A program made the position numbers and the translations under genes. Source: Sphingomonas sp. Leaf9 (GTDB lineage Bacteria > Pseudomonadota > Alphaproteobacteria > Sphingomonadales > Sphingomonadaceae). Taken from it: a stretch of DNA of 64,000 nt. Of this stretch, positions 55,328 through 64,000 are shown piece by piece. Every line of letters starts with the position of its first letter. Position 1 is the stretch's first letter. The DNA lies in the NCBI RefSeq assembly GCF_001421355.1, contig NZ_LMKC01000003.1, positions 164 to 64,163 on the forward strand. The letters are read 5' to 3'. The notes beneath the pieces were generated by a model that had not been told where the DNA came from, did not search any database, and was given only the letters and a program-made list of their open reading frames with translations.

Positions 55328-57268
55328 ATGACCCAGCTCCCCACGCTCCGCGCCATCGCCCTGCTGCTCGCCACCGCCGCGCCCTTGCCCGCGCTGGCCC
55401 AGCCCGGCGCGATCGTGCAGCCGCTGACGCCCAATGCCGACCGGCTGTCGGAACAGATGCGCATCCTCGGCCGCAGCCCGAACGACGTGTCGGCGCTGGT
55501 GGAAGCGGGGCGGCTGTCGGGCAAGCTCGGCGATACCGATGCGGCGATGCAGTTCCTGGCGCGCGCCGAACGGGCGTCGCCCAACGACCCGCGTATTCGC
55601 GCCGCGCGCGGCGTCGCTCTGGTGGCGATGGAGCGGCCGGGCGAGGCGCTGGCCATGTTCGCCTCGGCCGAGCGGGCCGGGGTATCGATGACACCCTATC
55701 TCGCCGACCGTGGCCTCGCCTACGACCTGCTCGGACGCGGCTCGCTGGCGCAGGCCGACTATCGGCAGGCATTGCGCATGGGCGAGGATGACGAAGTGAT
55801 CCGCCGTCTCGCCCTGTCGCTCGGCATCGACGGCAATGTGGCCGAATCGACGACGGTGCTGAACCCGCTGCTGCAAAAGGGCGACCGTGCGGCGTGGCGG
55901 GTGCGCGCCTTCGTCCTCGCCATGTCGGGCGATGCCGCCGGCGCGGACAAGATCACCGCGAGCATGCTGCCCGGCTTCTCGGCCAGCCTCTCGCCCTTCT
56001 TCCGCCGCCTGCCGCAGCTGGCCGGGGCCGACCGCGCGTTCGCGGTCCATTACGGCCGCCTCGCGCCCACGCCGGAGCGGCTGGCCGATGCCCGTCTCGC
56101 CCCGCCGCTGCCTGCTCCGGTACGCACCGCGCCGCCGGTTGCGCTGGCGTCGGCCGCGCCGGTGGCGTCCGCCGCCACGGCGCGCACCGCAACCCGCACG
56201 CCGACCTATGCCGAACGCCGGGCCGAGCGGCAGCGCGCGGCACAGGCCGCCCAACTCGCCCAGGCCGAAGCCATCCGCCGCGCCGCCGACCTGCAGGCGC
56301 AGCAGCTGGCGCAGGCCCGCGCCGACGAAGCCGCGCGCCGCACCGCGCTGGCCCAGCGCCAGCAGCTTGCCGCGCAACAGGCCGAACAGGCCCGCATCGC
56401 GGAGGCGACCCGCGTCGAGGCCCAGCGCGTGGCCGCGCGCCAGGCCGAGGAACGCCGTGTCGCTGCCGAGGCGCTCGCCGCCCGCGACCGCGCCGAACAG
56501 GCTGCGCGCGCACCGGTGCAGGTCGCCGCCGCCCCGGTCCCGGTCACCATCGTCGACCGCCCGGCGGAACCGACCCCGGCCGCCCCGGTCGAAGTGGCCA
56601 GCACCCCGCCGGCAACCCCGCCCGCTGCAACGCCCGCCGCCTCCAGCGCCGCCGCGACCGTCGCCGCCCGCGCACCGTCCAACGACGACGTACTGGCCCG
56701 CATCATCCGCAACCTCGACATCCCTGCATCCGAACTGGGCGTCGGCCCGCCGCCGGCCCCGGCCCCGGCCGCGGTGCCGGCCAGCAGCACGACGCTCGCC
56801 GCCGATGCCGAGGCTGCCCGCCGCGCGGCGCAGGCGCGCGAAGCCGCCGACCGCGCGGCAGAGGCGGCCGAAGCGAAGAAGCTCGCCGCCGCCCGCGCCG
56901 CCACCGCGAAGAAAGCGGCCGAGGCCAAGCGCATCGCCGACGAGAAGAAGGCGGAGGCCGCCGAGGTTGCCCGCCTCGCCCAGATCAAGCGCGCCGACCC
57001 CGAACGCCACTGGGTCCAGATCGCCGGCGGCGCGAATGTGGCGGGCCTGCCCGCCGCCTGGGGTGTCATGGCCGCCAAGGCACCGGCGCTGAAGGGGCGG
57101 CAAGCGTGGACCACGCCGCTGCGCGCGACCAACCGCCTGCTGACCGGTCCGTTCAAGAGCGATGCCGAGGCGCAGGACTTCGTGAACACGCTGCGCAAAT
57201 CGGGGGTGCAGGCGTTCGCCTTCTCCAGCGAAGCGGGGCAGAAGGTCGCACGGGTGCCCGTCAAGTGA
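55328..57268 (+). CDS. Exported TPR and SPOR-domain protein
   Basis: 646 residues. Signal peptide 1-24 (ends PALAQ). TPR-like helical repeats at about 30-210 (ALVEAGRLSGKLGDTDAAMQ and AEYRQALRMGE-like units), Ala/Arg/Gln-rich coiled coil 275-395, Pro/Ala linker to about 490, second Ala/Lys coiled coil, and a SPOR domain at the end (HWVQIAGGANVAG to AFAFSSEAGQK). SPOR domains bind denuded septal glycan, so this periplasmic protein should go to the division site, in keeping with its place behind ftsZ. Its stop overlaps the dGTPase start. Confidence 0.85.
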   Translation: MTQLPTLRAIALLLATAAPLPALAQPGAIVQPLTPNADRLSEQMRILGRSPNDVSALVEAGRLSGKLGDTDAAMQFLARAERASPNDPRIRAARGVALVAMERPGEALAMFASAERAGVSMTPYLADRGLAYDLLGRGSLAQADYRQALRMGEDDEVIRRLALSLGIDGNVAESTTVLNPLLQKGDRAAWRVRAFVLAMSGDAAGADKITASMLPGFSASLSPFFRRLPQLAGADRAFAVHYGRLAPTPERLADARLAPPLPAPVRTAPPVALASAAPVASAATARTATRTPTYAERRAERQRAAQAAQLAQAEAIRRAADLQAQQLAQARADEAARRTALAQRQQLAAQQAEQARIAEATRVEAQRVAARQAEERRVAAEALAARDRAEQAARAPVQVAAAPVPVTIVDRPAEPTPAAPVEVASTPPATPPAATPAASSAAATVAARAPSNDDVLARIIRNLDIPASELGVGPPPAPAPAAVPASSTTLAADAEAARRAAQAREAADRAAEAAEAKKLAAARAATAKKAAEAKRIADEKKAEAAEVARLAQIKRADPERHWVQIAGGANVAGLPAAWGVMAAKAPALKGRQAWTTPLRATNRLLTGPFKSDAEAQDFVNTLRKSGVQAFAFSSEAGQKVARVPVK

Positions 57269-58425
57269 GGGCATCCTATGCCACCGACCCGCAGGCGCAT
57301 GGCGGGCGGCTCCACGCTGAACCGGGCGATGCGACGCGCGGTCCCCGCGATGCGTTCCAGCGCGACCGCGACCGAATCATCCATTCGATCAGCTTCCGCC
57401 GGCTGCGCCACAAGACGCAGGTATTCATGGCGCCCGATGGCGACCATTTCCGCGTCCGGCTGACCCACAGCCTGGAGGTCGCGCAGATCGGTCGCGCGGT
57501 CGCCCGCACGCTGGGGCTGAACGAGGATCTGACCGAGGCGCTGTGCCTTGCCCACGACATCGGCCATCCCCCCTTCGGCCATGCCGGCGAGGACGCGCTG
57601 GAGGCAGCGATGGCTGCACACGGCGGCTTTGATCATAATGGCCAGACGCTGCGCACGCTAACCGTCCTCGACAGCCCATACCCGCGCTGGCGGGGGCTGA
57701 ACCTGACATGGGACACGCTGGAAGGGCTGGCCAAGCATAACGGCCCGATCCCGACGCCGGGCTGGGCATTGGCCGCAGCGGATGCGGCGCACGGCTTGCG
57801 GCTGAACGAATGGCCCTCGCTGGAGGCGCAGATCGCGGCGATCGCTGACGACATCGCCTATGACAATCACGACATCGACGACGGCCTGCGCGCCGGGCTG
57901 CTGACGCTCGACCAGCTGCTGGAGGTCCCGTTCGTCGCCGCCGGATGGGACGCGGTGCGCGCGCGCTTTCCCGATGTGCCCGCCGATCGGCTGGTCGGCG
58001 AGCTCACCCGGTCGCAGATCGGATCGATGGTCAACGACCTGATCGCCGAAACCCGCCGCCGCGTGGGTGCCGCCGGCGTGGGAACCGTTGCCGACGTCCG
58101 TGCAGCGGGCCAGTGCCTCGCCCATTTTTCGGCCGACATGGCGGAGGCGGAGCGGACACTGAAGCGCTTCATGTACGCCAATCTCTACCACCATCCGCGC
58201 CAATTGGCGGCGGCGGCGATGGCGGAGACGGTCGTCGCCGGCCTGTTCGCGGCCTATCACGCCGATCCGGCGGCGATGCACGACGGCTGGCGCGCGACGC
58301 TGCCCGAGGCGGAGCCGGAGCGCAGCCGCCACATCGCCGACTATATCGCCGGCATGACCGACCGGTTCGCGGTGCGCTGCTACCGGGAAGTCGTCGGACC
58401 CATCGACCTGCCCGACGGATTCTAG
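57265..58425 (+). CDS. dgt: Deoxyguanosinetriphosphate triphosphohydrolase-like HD protein
   Basis: 386 residues. HD-domain metal ligands: H68 (RLTHSLEV), H97-D98 (LAHDIGHPPFGHAG) and a later Asp in IADDIAYDNHDI. The N-terminus (RDRDRIIHSISFRRLRHKTQVF) is that of the alphaproteobacterial Dgt-like group, which removes triphosphate from dNTPs. A GTG at 57265 overlaps the upstream stop. Just downstream in many alphaproteobacteria comes argS, as here after two inserted genes. Confidence 0.92.
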   Translation: MRASYATDPQAHGGRLHAEPGDATRGPRDAFQRDRDRIIHSISFRRLRHKTQVFMAPDGDHFRVRLTHSLEVAQIGRAVARTLGLNEDLTEALCLAHDIGHPPFGHAGEDALEAAMAAHGGFDHNGQTLRTLTVLDSPYPRWRGLNLTWDTLEGLAKHNGPIPTPGWALAAADAAHGLRLNEWPSLEAQIAAIADDIAYDNHDIDDGLRAGLLTLDQLLEVPFVAAGWDAVRARFPDVPADRLVGELTRSQIGSMVNDLIAETRRRVGAAGVGTVADVRAAGQCLAHFSADMAEAERTLKRFMYANLYHHPRQLAAAAMAETVVAGLFAAYHADPAAMHDGWRATLPEAEPERSRHIADYIAGMTDRFAVRCYREVVGPIDLPDGF

Positions 58426-58497
58426 GCCGACTGGCAAACTCCTGCGACAATCGGGGCGTTTAGTCGCCTGTGACGAGCAGCAGTGGAGTCGTGGGCG

Positions 58498-59922
58498 ATG
58501 GCGCTGGCGGAGATTGCATGGAACCGGTTCGGGCTGGGTGCGCGCGGTGACGCGCAGCCGCCGGCGGACCCGAAACGCTGGCTGACCGACCAATTCGTCC
58601 GCTGGACCCCGCGTCCGCCGGCGCTGGCCGGCGTCGCGACGACCGCTGTCGCGGGACAGGCGGTGGCGCAGGCGCAGGCCGAGCTGCGCATGGTCCGCCA
58701 GGAACGCCGCGCGACCCAGGCAACGGCCAAGCCCGACGAAATGCCGATGGCGGCGGACCCGCCCGACAACCGCGCGGCGCAGATCCGGCGCGGCGTCCGC
58801 CAATTCTACCTCGACGGTGTGGCCGCGCGCACGGCGGCGGCAGTCGCCAGCGACACGCCGTTCGTCGAACGGCTCACGCATTTCTGGTCGAACCATTTCG
58901 CGGTGTCGGCGGACAAGCTGGAGGTCACCGGCCTTGCCGCCGCGTTCGAATTCGACGCGATCCGTCCGCATGTGCTGGGCAGCTTCCACGACCTGCTGAT
59001 CGCGGTCGAACATCACCCGGCGATGCTGCTCTATCTCGATCAGGCGCAGTCGGTCGGCCCCGACAGCCCGTTTGGCCAGCGGCGGATGGGCGGTCGCGTC
59101 GGCCTGAACGAAAATCTGGCGCGCGAGATTTTGGAGCTCCACACGCTGGGCGTCCGCACCGGCTATGACCAAGGCGACGTCACCGAACTTGCGCGTGCGC
59201 TGACCGGCTGGACGGTGGCGGGGTTGGGCAGGGGCGGGGCGCGCGCCGTGCCGGGCCAGCCGGGTGAGGCGGTGTTTGCACCTGCGCTCCACCAGCCCGG
59301 CGGGCGTCGCCTGTTGGGGAAGGACTATGCCGAGGGCGGCGCCGAACAGTCGGCAGCGGTGCTTGCCGACCTCGCGGTCCATCCGGCGACGGCGAAGCAT
59401 GTCGCGACCAAGCTGGTCCGCCACTTCATCGCCGACGATCCGCCCCCCGCCGCCGTCGCGCGGGTCGAGCGGGCGTTCCTGACATCGCGCGGTGACCTGC
59501 CGACCGTCTACCGCGCGCTGATCGCCGCGCCGGAGGCCTGGGCGCCCGGCACGCCGAAATTCCGCACGCCCTGGGACTGGACCGTCGCGGCGCTGCGCGC
59601 AATCGATGCGCCAGCGACCGAGGGGCGGGGGCTGGTCAACCTTTTCGGCCAGCTCGGCCAGCCGATCTGGCGACCGGGCCAGCCGATCGGGTTCGACGAC
59701 ATCGCCGCCAGCTGGGCCGGACCCGACGCGCTGATGCGCCGGATCGAGGCGGCCGAACGCCTCGCCGGGCGCCTGCGCGAGCCGCCCGATCCGCGCGCAT
59801 TGGCGGCGCGGCTGTTTCCCGACAGCCTCGCGCCTGCCACCGCGACCGCCATCGCCCGTGCCGAAAGCCCCGCGCAGGGCCTCGCGCTGCTGTTCGTCGC
59901 ACCCCAGTTCCTGCGGAGATAA
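58498..59922 (+). CDS. DUF1800 family protein
   Basis: 474 residues (479 from an alternative GTG at 58483). Typical features of DUF1800: opening AWNRFGLGARGD, FLERLTHFWSNHF-like (FVERLTHFWSNHFAVS), LYLDQAQSVGP, GLNENLAREILELHTLG and YTRGDV-like YDQGDVTELARALTGWTV. The function is unknown. Almost always paired with a DUF1501 gene, here 3 bp downstream. The pair is thought to act in the periplasm; this member has no clear signal peptide. Confidence 0.88.
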   Translation: MALAEIAWNRFGLGARGDAQPPADPKRWLTDQFVRWTPRPPALAGVATTAVAGQAVAQAQAELRMVRQERRATQATAKPDEMPMAADPPDNRAAQIRRGVRQFYLDGVAARTAAAVASDTPFVERLTHFWSNHFAVSADKLEVTGLAAAFEFDAIRPHVLGSFHDLLIAVEHHPAMLLYLDQAQSVGPDSPFGQRRMGGRVGLNENLAREILELHTLGVRTGYDQGDVTELARALTGWTVAGLGRGGARAVPGQPGEAVFAPALHQPGGRRLLGKDYAEGGAEQSAAVLADLAVHPATAKHVATKLVRHFIADDPPPAAVARVERAFLTSRGDLPTVYRALIAAPEAWAPGTPKFRTPWDWTVAALRAIDAPATEGRGLVNLFGQLGQPIWRPGQPIGFDDIAASWAGPDALMRRIEAAERLAGRLREPPDPRALAARLFPDSLAPATATAIARAESPAQGLALLFVAPQFLRR

Positions 59923-59925
59923 GCC

Positions 59926-61071
59926 ATGACCGACCGGCGACATTTCCTGATCGGCGGGGCAGCGGTCCTGTCCGCCGCCTTTGCCCCGCGACTCGCCTAT
60001 GCCCGCGCCGCGACCGACCGGCGCTTCGTGTTCATCATCCAGCGCGGGGCGGCGGATGGTCTAGCCATGGTCATGCCGACCGGCGATCCGGGCTTCGCAC
60101 CCTTGCGCGGGGTATGGGCGGAGGATGCGGCGGCGGCGCGCAAACTGGACGCGATGTTCGCGCTGCATCCAGCGCTCACCGGCATGGCGGGCCTATATGA
60201 TAGCGGCCAGGCGCTGTTCGCCCATGCCGTCGCCTCGCCCTATCGCGACCGGTCGCATTTCGATGGGCAGAACGTCCTCGAAACCGGCGGCGCCGCTGCC
60301 TACGCCGTGCGCGACGGCTGGCTCAACAGGCTGCTGACGCTGCTTCCGCGCGAAGATGCCCGCGCCATCGCCGTCGCCGCTACGGTTCCGCTGGCGCTGC
60401 GCGGGGGGCGGGAGGTCGCGTCCTACGCCCCCTCCGCGCTGCCCGATGCGTCGGGGGACCTGATGGGCCGGGTGACGCAGCTCTATGCCGCCGACCCGCA
60501 GCTTCACGCGCTCTGGGCACAGGCGATGCAGACCCGGCAACTGGCGCAGGAGGCGGGCACCGATGCCGGGCGCGATGCCGCCGCCACTGGCGCGCTGGCG
60601 GCACGGCTGCTCGCCCCGGCGGACGGCGCGCGGATCGCGATGATCGAGACCGGCGGCTGGGACACCCATGCCGGGCAGCGCGGACGGCTGAACACGCAGC
60701 TGAAGGCGCTCGACGCAATGGTCGGTGCGCTCAAGACCGGCCTCGGCACGGCATGGCACCAGACGCTGGTGCTTGTCGCGACCGAATTCGGCCGCACCGC
60801 GCGGATCAACGGCACCGGCGGCACCGACCATGGCACCGCGACGGCAACGATGCTGCTGGGCGGCACGGTGCTGGGCAAGCGGGTCCTCGCCGACTGGCCG
60901 GGCCTGACGAAGCTCTACGAGGACCGCGACCTGATGCCGACCACCGACCTCGACGCGCTGATCGCCGGGGCGGTGGCGGGCCATTTCGGGATCGATCCGG
61001 CACGGGCCATGGCGACGCTGTTTCCGGGCAGCACGGGCCGGCATCCGGTTGCGGGACTGATCCGGGCGTGA
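59926..61071 (+). CDS. DUF1501 family protein with Tat signal
   Basis: 381 residues. Twin-arginine signal (TDRRHFLIGGAAVLSAAF), then the alkaline-phosphatase-like fold of DUF1501: FVFIIQRGAADGLAMV, IETGGWDTHAGQ, VATEFGRTARINGTGGTDHG and TMLLGGTVLGK with conserved Asp/His for metal binding. Sulfatase- or phosphatase-like activity is possible but unproven. It is translated with the DUF1800 partner and stands between dgt and argS. Confidence 0.9.
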   Translation: MTDRRHFLIGGAAVLSAAFAPRLAYARAATDRRFVFIIQRGAADGLAMVMPTGDPGFAPLRGVWAEDAAAARKLDAMFALHPALTGMAGLYDSGQALFAHAVASPYRDRSHFDGQNVLETGGAAAYAVRDGWLNRLLTLLPREDARAIAVAATVPLALRGGREVASYAPSALPDASGDLMGRVTQLYAADPQLHALWAQAMQTRQLAQEAGTDAGRDAAATGALAARLLAPADGARIAMIETGGWDTHAGQRGRLNTQLKALDAMVGALKTGLGTAWHQTLVLVATEFGRTARINGTGGTDHGTATATMLLGGTVLGKRVLADWPGLTKLYEDRDLMPTTDLDALIAGAVAGHFGIDPARAMATLFPGSTGRHPVAGLIRA

Positions 61072-61133
61072 TCCTTTGCAGGGGCGGCGGTATCGGCTAA
61101 GCGGCGCGTTTGGATCAACCGACCGGAACCGCC

Positions 61134-62861
61134 ATGACGCTGTACCCCCGTTTCTTCGCCCATCTCGACCGCGCGCTCGACACGCTCGTCGCCCGTGGCG
61201 ACCTGCCGGCGGGGCTGGAGCGACGCGCGATCACGGTCGAACCGCCGCGCGATACGACGCATGGCGACCTGTCGACCAATGCCGCGATGGTGCTGGCGAA
61301 GCCCGCAAAGACCAATCCGCGCGCGCTGGCCGAACTGCTGGTCGCCGAACTCGCCGGTCTGCCCGAAGTGGCGAGCGCGTCGGTGGCCGGCCCCGGCTTC
61401 ATCAACCTGACGCTGACCGACGATACCTGGCGGGGCGAACTGACCGCGATCGCCGATGCCGGTGACGCCTATGGCCGGTCGCAGGTCGGCGCGGGGCAGG
61501 TGGTGAACATCGAATATGTCTCGGCCAATCCTACGGGCCCGATGCACATGGGCCATTGCCGCGGCGCGGTGGTCGGCGATGCGCTCGCCAGCCTGCTCGA
61601 ATGGAACGGCGCGCGCGTCATTCGCGAATATTATGTCAACGATGCCGGCGGACAGGTCGCCGTCCTCGCCCGCTCGGCGCACCTGCGCTACCGCGAAGCG
61701 CTGGGCGAGACGATCACCATTCCGGAAGGGCTGTATCCCGGCGACTATCTGGTCCCGGTGGGGCAGGCGCTAGGCGCCGAATACGGCGATCGTTACGTGA
61801 ACGCGCCCGAGGAGGAATGGCTGACGCTGTTCCGGACCAAGACGGTCGCGGCGATGCTGGAGATGATCCGCGCCGACCTCAAGCTGCTCGGCATCCATCA
61901 CGACGTCTTCTCGTCAGAAGCCGAACTGCAGGCGGCCGGCAAGCCCGAAGCGGCCGAAGCGTGGCTGCGCGCGCGCGACCTGATCTATGACGGTGTGCTC
62001 GAAGCGCCGAAGGGCGAGTTGCCCGACGACTGGGAACCGGTCGAACTGCCGCTGTTCCGCTCGACGAAGTTCGGCGACGATCAGGACCGCCCGATCCGGA
62101 AGTCGGACGGCAGCTGGACCTATTTCGGTGCCGACCTCGCCTATCACTTTCAGAAGGCGCAGGGTGCCGACCAGCTGATCGACATCTGGGGCGCGGACCA
62201 TGCCGGCACCGTTAAGCGGATCGTCGCGGCGGTGCAGGCGCTGACCGAAGGCAAGACCCGTTTCGACGTGAAGCTGGTGCAGATGGTGCGCCTGCTGCGC
62301 GGCGGCGAACCGGTCAAGATGTCGAAGCGCGCGGGCAATTTCGTCACGCTTGCCGACGTGGTGAACGAAGTCGGCAAGGATGTCGTCCGCTTCACCATGC
62401 TGACGCGCAAGGCCGATGCGCAGATGGATTTCGACTTCGCCAAGGTGGTCGAGGCGTCGAAAGACAATCCGGTCTTCTACGTCCAATACGCCCATGCCCG
62501 CGTCCATTCGCTGGTTCGCCGCGCCGCCGAGGCCGGGATTGCCGAGGACGCGAACGCCGATCTGTCCCGTCTCGATACGGTCGAGCTGGCGCTGGTGAAG
62601 CGCGCAGCGCAGTTTCCGCGGGTGGTCGAAAGCGCGGCGGCGGCACGCGAACCGCATCGGATCGCCTTTTATCTCTATGACTTGGCCGCCGAGTTTCACG
62701 CCGCGTGGAACCTTGGCAATGACGATCCGTCCCGCCGGTACCTTCAAGCCGACGACGCCGCGCTGACGCAGGCACGGCTTTTCCTCGCCCGCGCGATCGG
62801 GCAGATTATCCGCAACGGCCTGGCCATCATGGGTGTCGAGGCGGTCGAGGAGATGAAGTGA
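61134..62861 (+). CDS. argS: Arginyl-tRNA synthetase
   Basis: 575 residues, class I. N-terminal Add-1 domain, HIGH-type motif ANPTGPMHMGHCRG, KMSKRAGNF late in the Rossmann domain, and the DALR anticodon-binding C-terminal domain (FYLYDLAAEFHAAWN). The ATG at 61134 is preferred over a TTG at 61110. Presence of KMSKR distinguishes it from ArgRS forms lacking that motif. Stop overlaps the SPOR gene (TGATG). Confidence 0.97.
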   Translation: MTLYPRFFAHLDRALDTLVARGDLPAGLERRAITVEPPRDTTHGDLSTNAAMVLAKPAKTNPRALAELLVAELAGLPEVASASVAGPGFINLTLTDDTWRGELTAIADAGDAYGRSQVGAGQVVNIEYVSANPTGPMHMGHCRGAVVGDALASLLEWNGARVIREYYVNDAGGQVAVLARSAHLRYREALGETITIPEGLYPGDYLVPVGQALGAEYGDRYVNAPEEEWLTLFRTKTVAAMLEMIRADLKLLGIHHDVFSSEAELQAAGKPEAAEAWLRARDLIYDGVLEAPKGELPDDWEPVELPLFRSTKFGDDQDRPIRKSDGSWTYFGADLAYHFQKAQGADQLIDIWGADHAGTVKRIVAAVQALTEGKTRFDVKLVQMVRLLRGGEPVKMSKRAGNFVTLADVVNEVGKDVVRFTMLTRKADAQMDFDFAKVVEASKDNPVFYVQYAHARVHSLVRRAAEAGIAEDANADLSRLDTVELALVKRAAQFPRVVESAAAAREPHRIAFYLYDLAAEFHAAWNLGNDDPSRRYLQADDAALTQARLFLARAIGQIIRNGLAIMGVEAVEEMK

Positions 62862-63592
62862 TGGCGGACATGATCGCATCCGGCGATCCCGACCACGAAC
62901 GCCTGCCCTGGCTGGAAAGCGCGGAGCCGGAGCCCGAACCCGCGCGTCCGATCTGGCGCACGGTGCTGATCGTGCTGATCGGGCTGCTGATGGTCGCCAC
63001 GATTGCCTTTGCCTTGCTGCGGCAACGCGGTGCGCCGACCGCCAGCGGCACCGGCGACCTGATCGCGGCGCCCGAAGGACCGTATAAAACCCGCCCGCAG
63101 GAAGCCGACGGGATGCAGGTGACCGGCGACAGCGACACCGCCATCGCCACCAGCGAAGGGGCGACCGGCGGCAACGCGTCGGTCAACCTCAACGCGGTGC
63201 CCGAAGTGCCGGTGCAGGGACGCGCCGCCGCGCCGACTGCCGGCCCGACCAGCAGCGGAACGGGACGGGTGGCCACCGCCGTGCCGACCACCTCGACCAA
63301 GCTGGAGGCGCGCGCGCCGGCCGCTGCCCAGCGGGTTGAAACCGCGCCGGGGGCGGGCGGTTCGGTCGTGCAGCTCGGCTCGTTCCCCAGCGAGGGCGTG
63401 GCTAACACCGCGTGGAACCAGTTGTCGCGCCGCTTCGCCTATCTCGCCCCCTTGGGCAAATCGGTGCAGGCGGCGGAGGTGAAGGGCAAGACCGTCTATC
63501 GGCTGCGCGTAAATACCGGCAGCGCGAACCAGGCATCGGACCTGTGCGGGAAACTCAAATTGGCCGGAGAGAATTGCTTCATAGCCCGGTGA
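62861..63592 (+). CDS. Membrane-anchored SPOR-domain protein
   Basis: 243 residues (one more with the GTG at 62858). Acidic cytoplasmic start, one membrane helix (about 33-52, TVLIVLIGLLMVATIAFALL), a low-complexity periplasmic linker and a C-terminal SPOR domain (VVQLGSFPSEGVANTAWNQL to SANQASDLCGKL). A bitopic divisome-associated protein of FtsN-like topology. The order argS, SPOR protein, nagZ is conserved in alphaproteobacteria and links it to wall metabolism. Confidence 0.9.
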   Translation: MADMIASGDPDHERLPWLESAEPEPEPARPIWRTVLIVLIGLLMVATIAFALLRQRGAPTASGTGDLIAAPEGPYKTRPQEADGMQVTGDSDTAIATSEGATGGNASVNLNAVPEVPVQGRAAAPTAGPTSSGTGRVATAVPTTSTKLEARAPAAAQRVETAPGAGGSVVQLGSFPSEGVANTAWNQLSRRFAYLAPLGKSVQAAEVKGKTVYRLRVNTGSANQASDLCGKLKLAGENCFIAR

Positions 63593-63637
63593 CATACCCC
63601 GGTTGCCGTGGTCGGAAGCCTGCGGTAGCCGTCACCC

Positions 63638-64000
63638 ATGAAGCCCGTTATCTTCGGCCTGTCCGGCCCGACCCTTACTCCGGACGAAATCGCCCTGTTC
63701 CGCGCCGCCGATCCGCTCGGCTATATCCTGATGGGGCGCAACTGCGTCGACCGTGACCAGATGCGCGCGCTGACCGACGCGCTTCGCGATCTATCGGGCC
63801 GGGCCGATCTGCCGATCCTGATCGATCAGGAGGGCGGGCGCGTCGCGCGGATGAAGCCGCCGGTCTGGCCGGCCTTTCCGGCACCCTCGGCCTTCGCCGC
63901 GCTCTACGATCGCGCGCCGTCCTCGGCCATCGCGGCTGCCAAGGCCAATGGGCAGGCGCTGGGCGTCATGCTGGCGGAGGTCGGCGTGACCGTCGATGCG
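63638..64000 (+). CDS. nagZ: Beta-N-acetylhexosaminidase NagZ, N-terminal part
   Basis: The first 121 codons, running off the window end. GYILMGRNCVDRDQMRAL and LPILIDQEGGRVARMKPP are the family GH3 NagZ signatures; the latter lines the substrate pocket. NagZ removes GlcNAc from anhydro-muropeptides in cytoplasmic wall recycling. The start at 63638 gives MKPVIFGLSGPTLTPDE, the usual short opening. It follows the SPOR gene by 45 bp. Confidence 0.94.
   Translation, partial: MKPVIFGLSGPTLTPDEIALFRAADPLGYILMGRNCVDRDQMRALTDALRDLSGRADLPILIDQEGGRVARMKPPVWPAFPAPSAFAALYDRAPSSAIAAAKANGQALGVMLAEVGVTVDA

Noticed and set aside
55894..57264. Apparent fusion of a large N-terminal region to the dGTPase-like protein
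   Set aside because: The frame is open only because of high GC; the TPR/SPOR gene occupies it in another frame and a GTGA overlap gives a natural start at 57265.
1..64000. CRISPR array, prophage or insertion sequence
   Set aside because: No regularly spaced repeats with spacers, phage structural genes, integrase or transposase genes were seen.

Overview
The window is high-GC, densely coding chromosomal DNA of a Sphingomonas-like alphaproteobacterium (Sphingomonadaceae). This is inferred from several features: a large TonB-dependent receptor next to flavin-dependent halogenases, SapC and a cupin_8 protein; an almost complete alphaproteobacterial dcw cluster; argS followed by a SPOR protein and nagZ; and GANTC sites. 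I see no rRNA, CRISPR array, prophage or intact insertion sequence. There is one tRNA, tRNA-Glu.

Region by region. 1-1.6 kb: the end of a GH125 alpha-mannosidase-type gene, a TetR regulator, and a promoter flanked by inverted operator-like repeats that reads into an unknown 139-residue protein. 1.7-8.4 kb: a TctDE-like two-component system divergent from an orphan solute-binding protein, an OprP-type porin, a CitMHS symporter and a TerC-like membrane protein. Together they look like a carboxylate (citrate-metal) sensing and uptake locus. An alpha/beta hydrolase and phosphatidylserine decarboxylase follow. 10.2-19.0 kb: TonB receptor, halogenase, SapC, cupin, halogenase and LacI regulator, tightly coupled and probably a nutrient-uptake locus controlled by the LacI protein. 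19.1-25.1 kb: a His-rich periplasmic peptide plus CzcCBA-type metal efflux. 25.2-29.4 kb: an aldehyde dehydrogenase, a BigR/YgaV-like ArsR regulator with a rhodanese membrane protein, a serine beta-lactamase-like hydrolase and cytochrome b561. 29.6-35.4 kb: tRNA-Glu, recJ, metZ-apaG-lysR, cysK and a small membrane protein.

35.8-54.8 kb is the dcw cluster: mraZ, rsmH, ftsL, ftsI, murE, murF, mraY, murD, ftsW, murG, murC, orf64, murB, a DUF4262 gene, ddl, ftsQ, ftsA, ftsZ. Nearly every junction is an ATGA, GTGA or TGATG overlap, so peptidoglycan precursor synthesis and divisome assembly are made from one translationally coupled operon. Upstream of mraZ are two arrays of 5-bp MraZ-type boxes with exact 10-bp spacing. 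Two palindromic repeat elements have entered this operon. One is in frame inside murD. The other forms a perfect 18-bp hairpin that contains the murC ribosome-binding site and start codon. More palindromic repeats fill the gap after ftsZ.

55.3-64 kb: a TPR/SPOR protein, a dGTPase-like HD hydrolase, a DUF1800/DUF1501 secreted pair, argS, a membrane SPOR protein and the start of nagZ, cut by the window end.

The most unusual observations are the palindrome inserted in frame in the essential gene murD, the palindrome over the murC start, the double MraZ-box array, the DUF4262 gene inside the dcw operon, and the orphan binding protein placed between a TctDE-like sensor and a citrate transporter.
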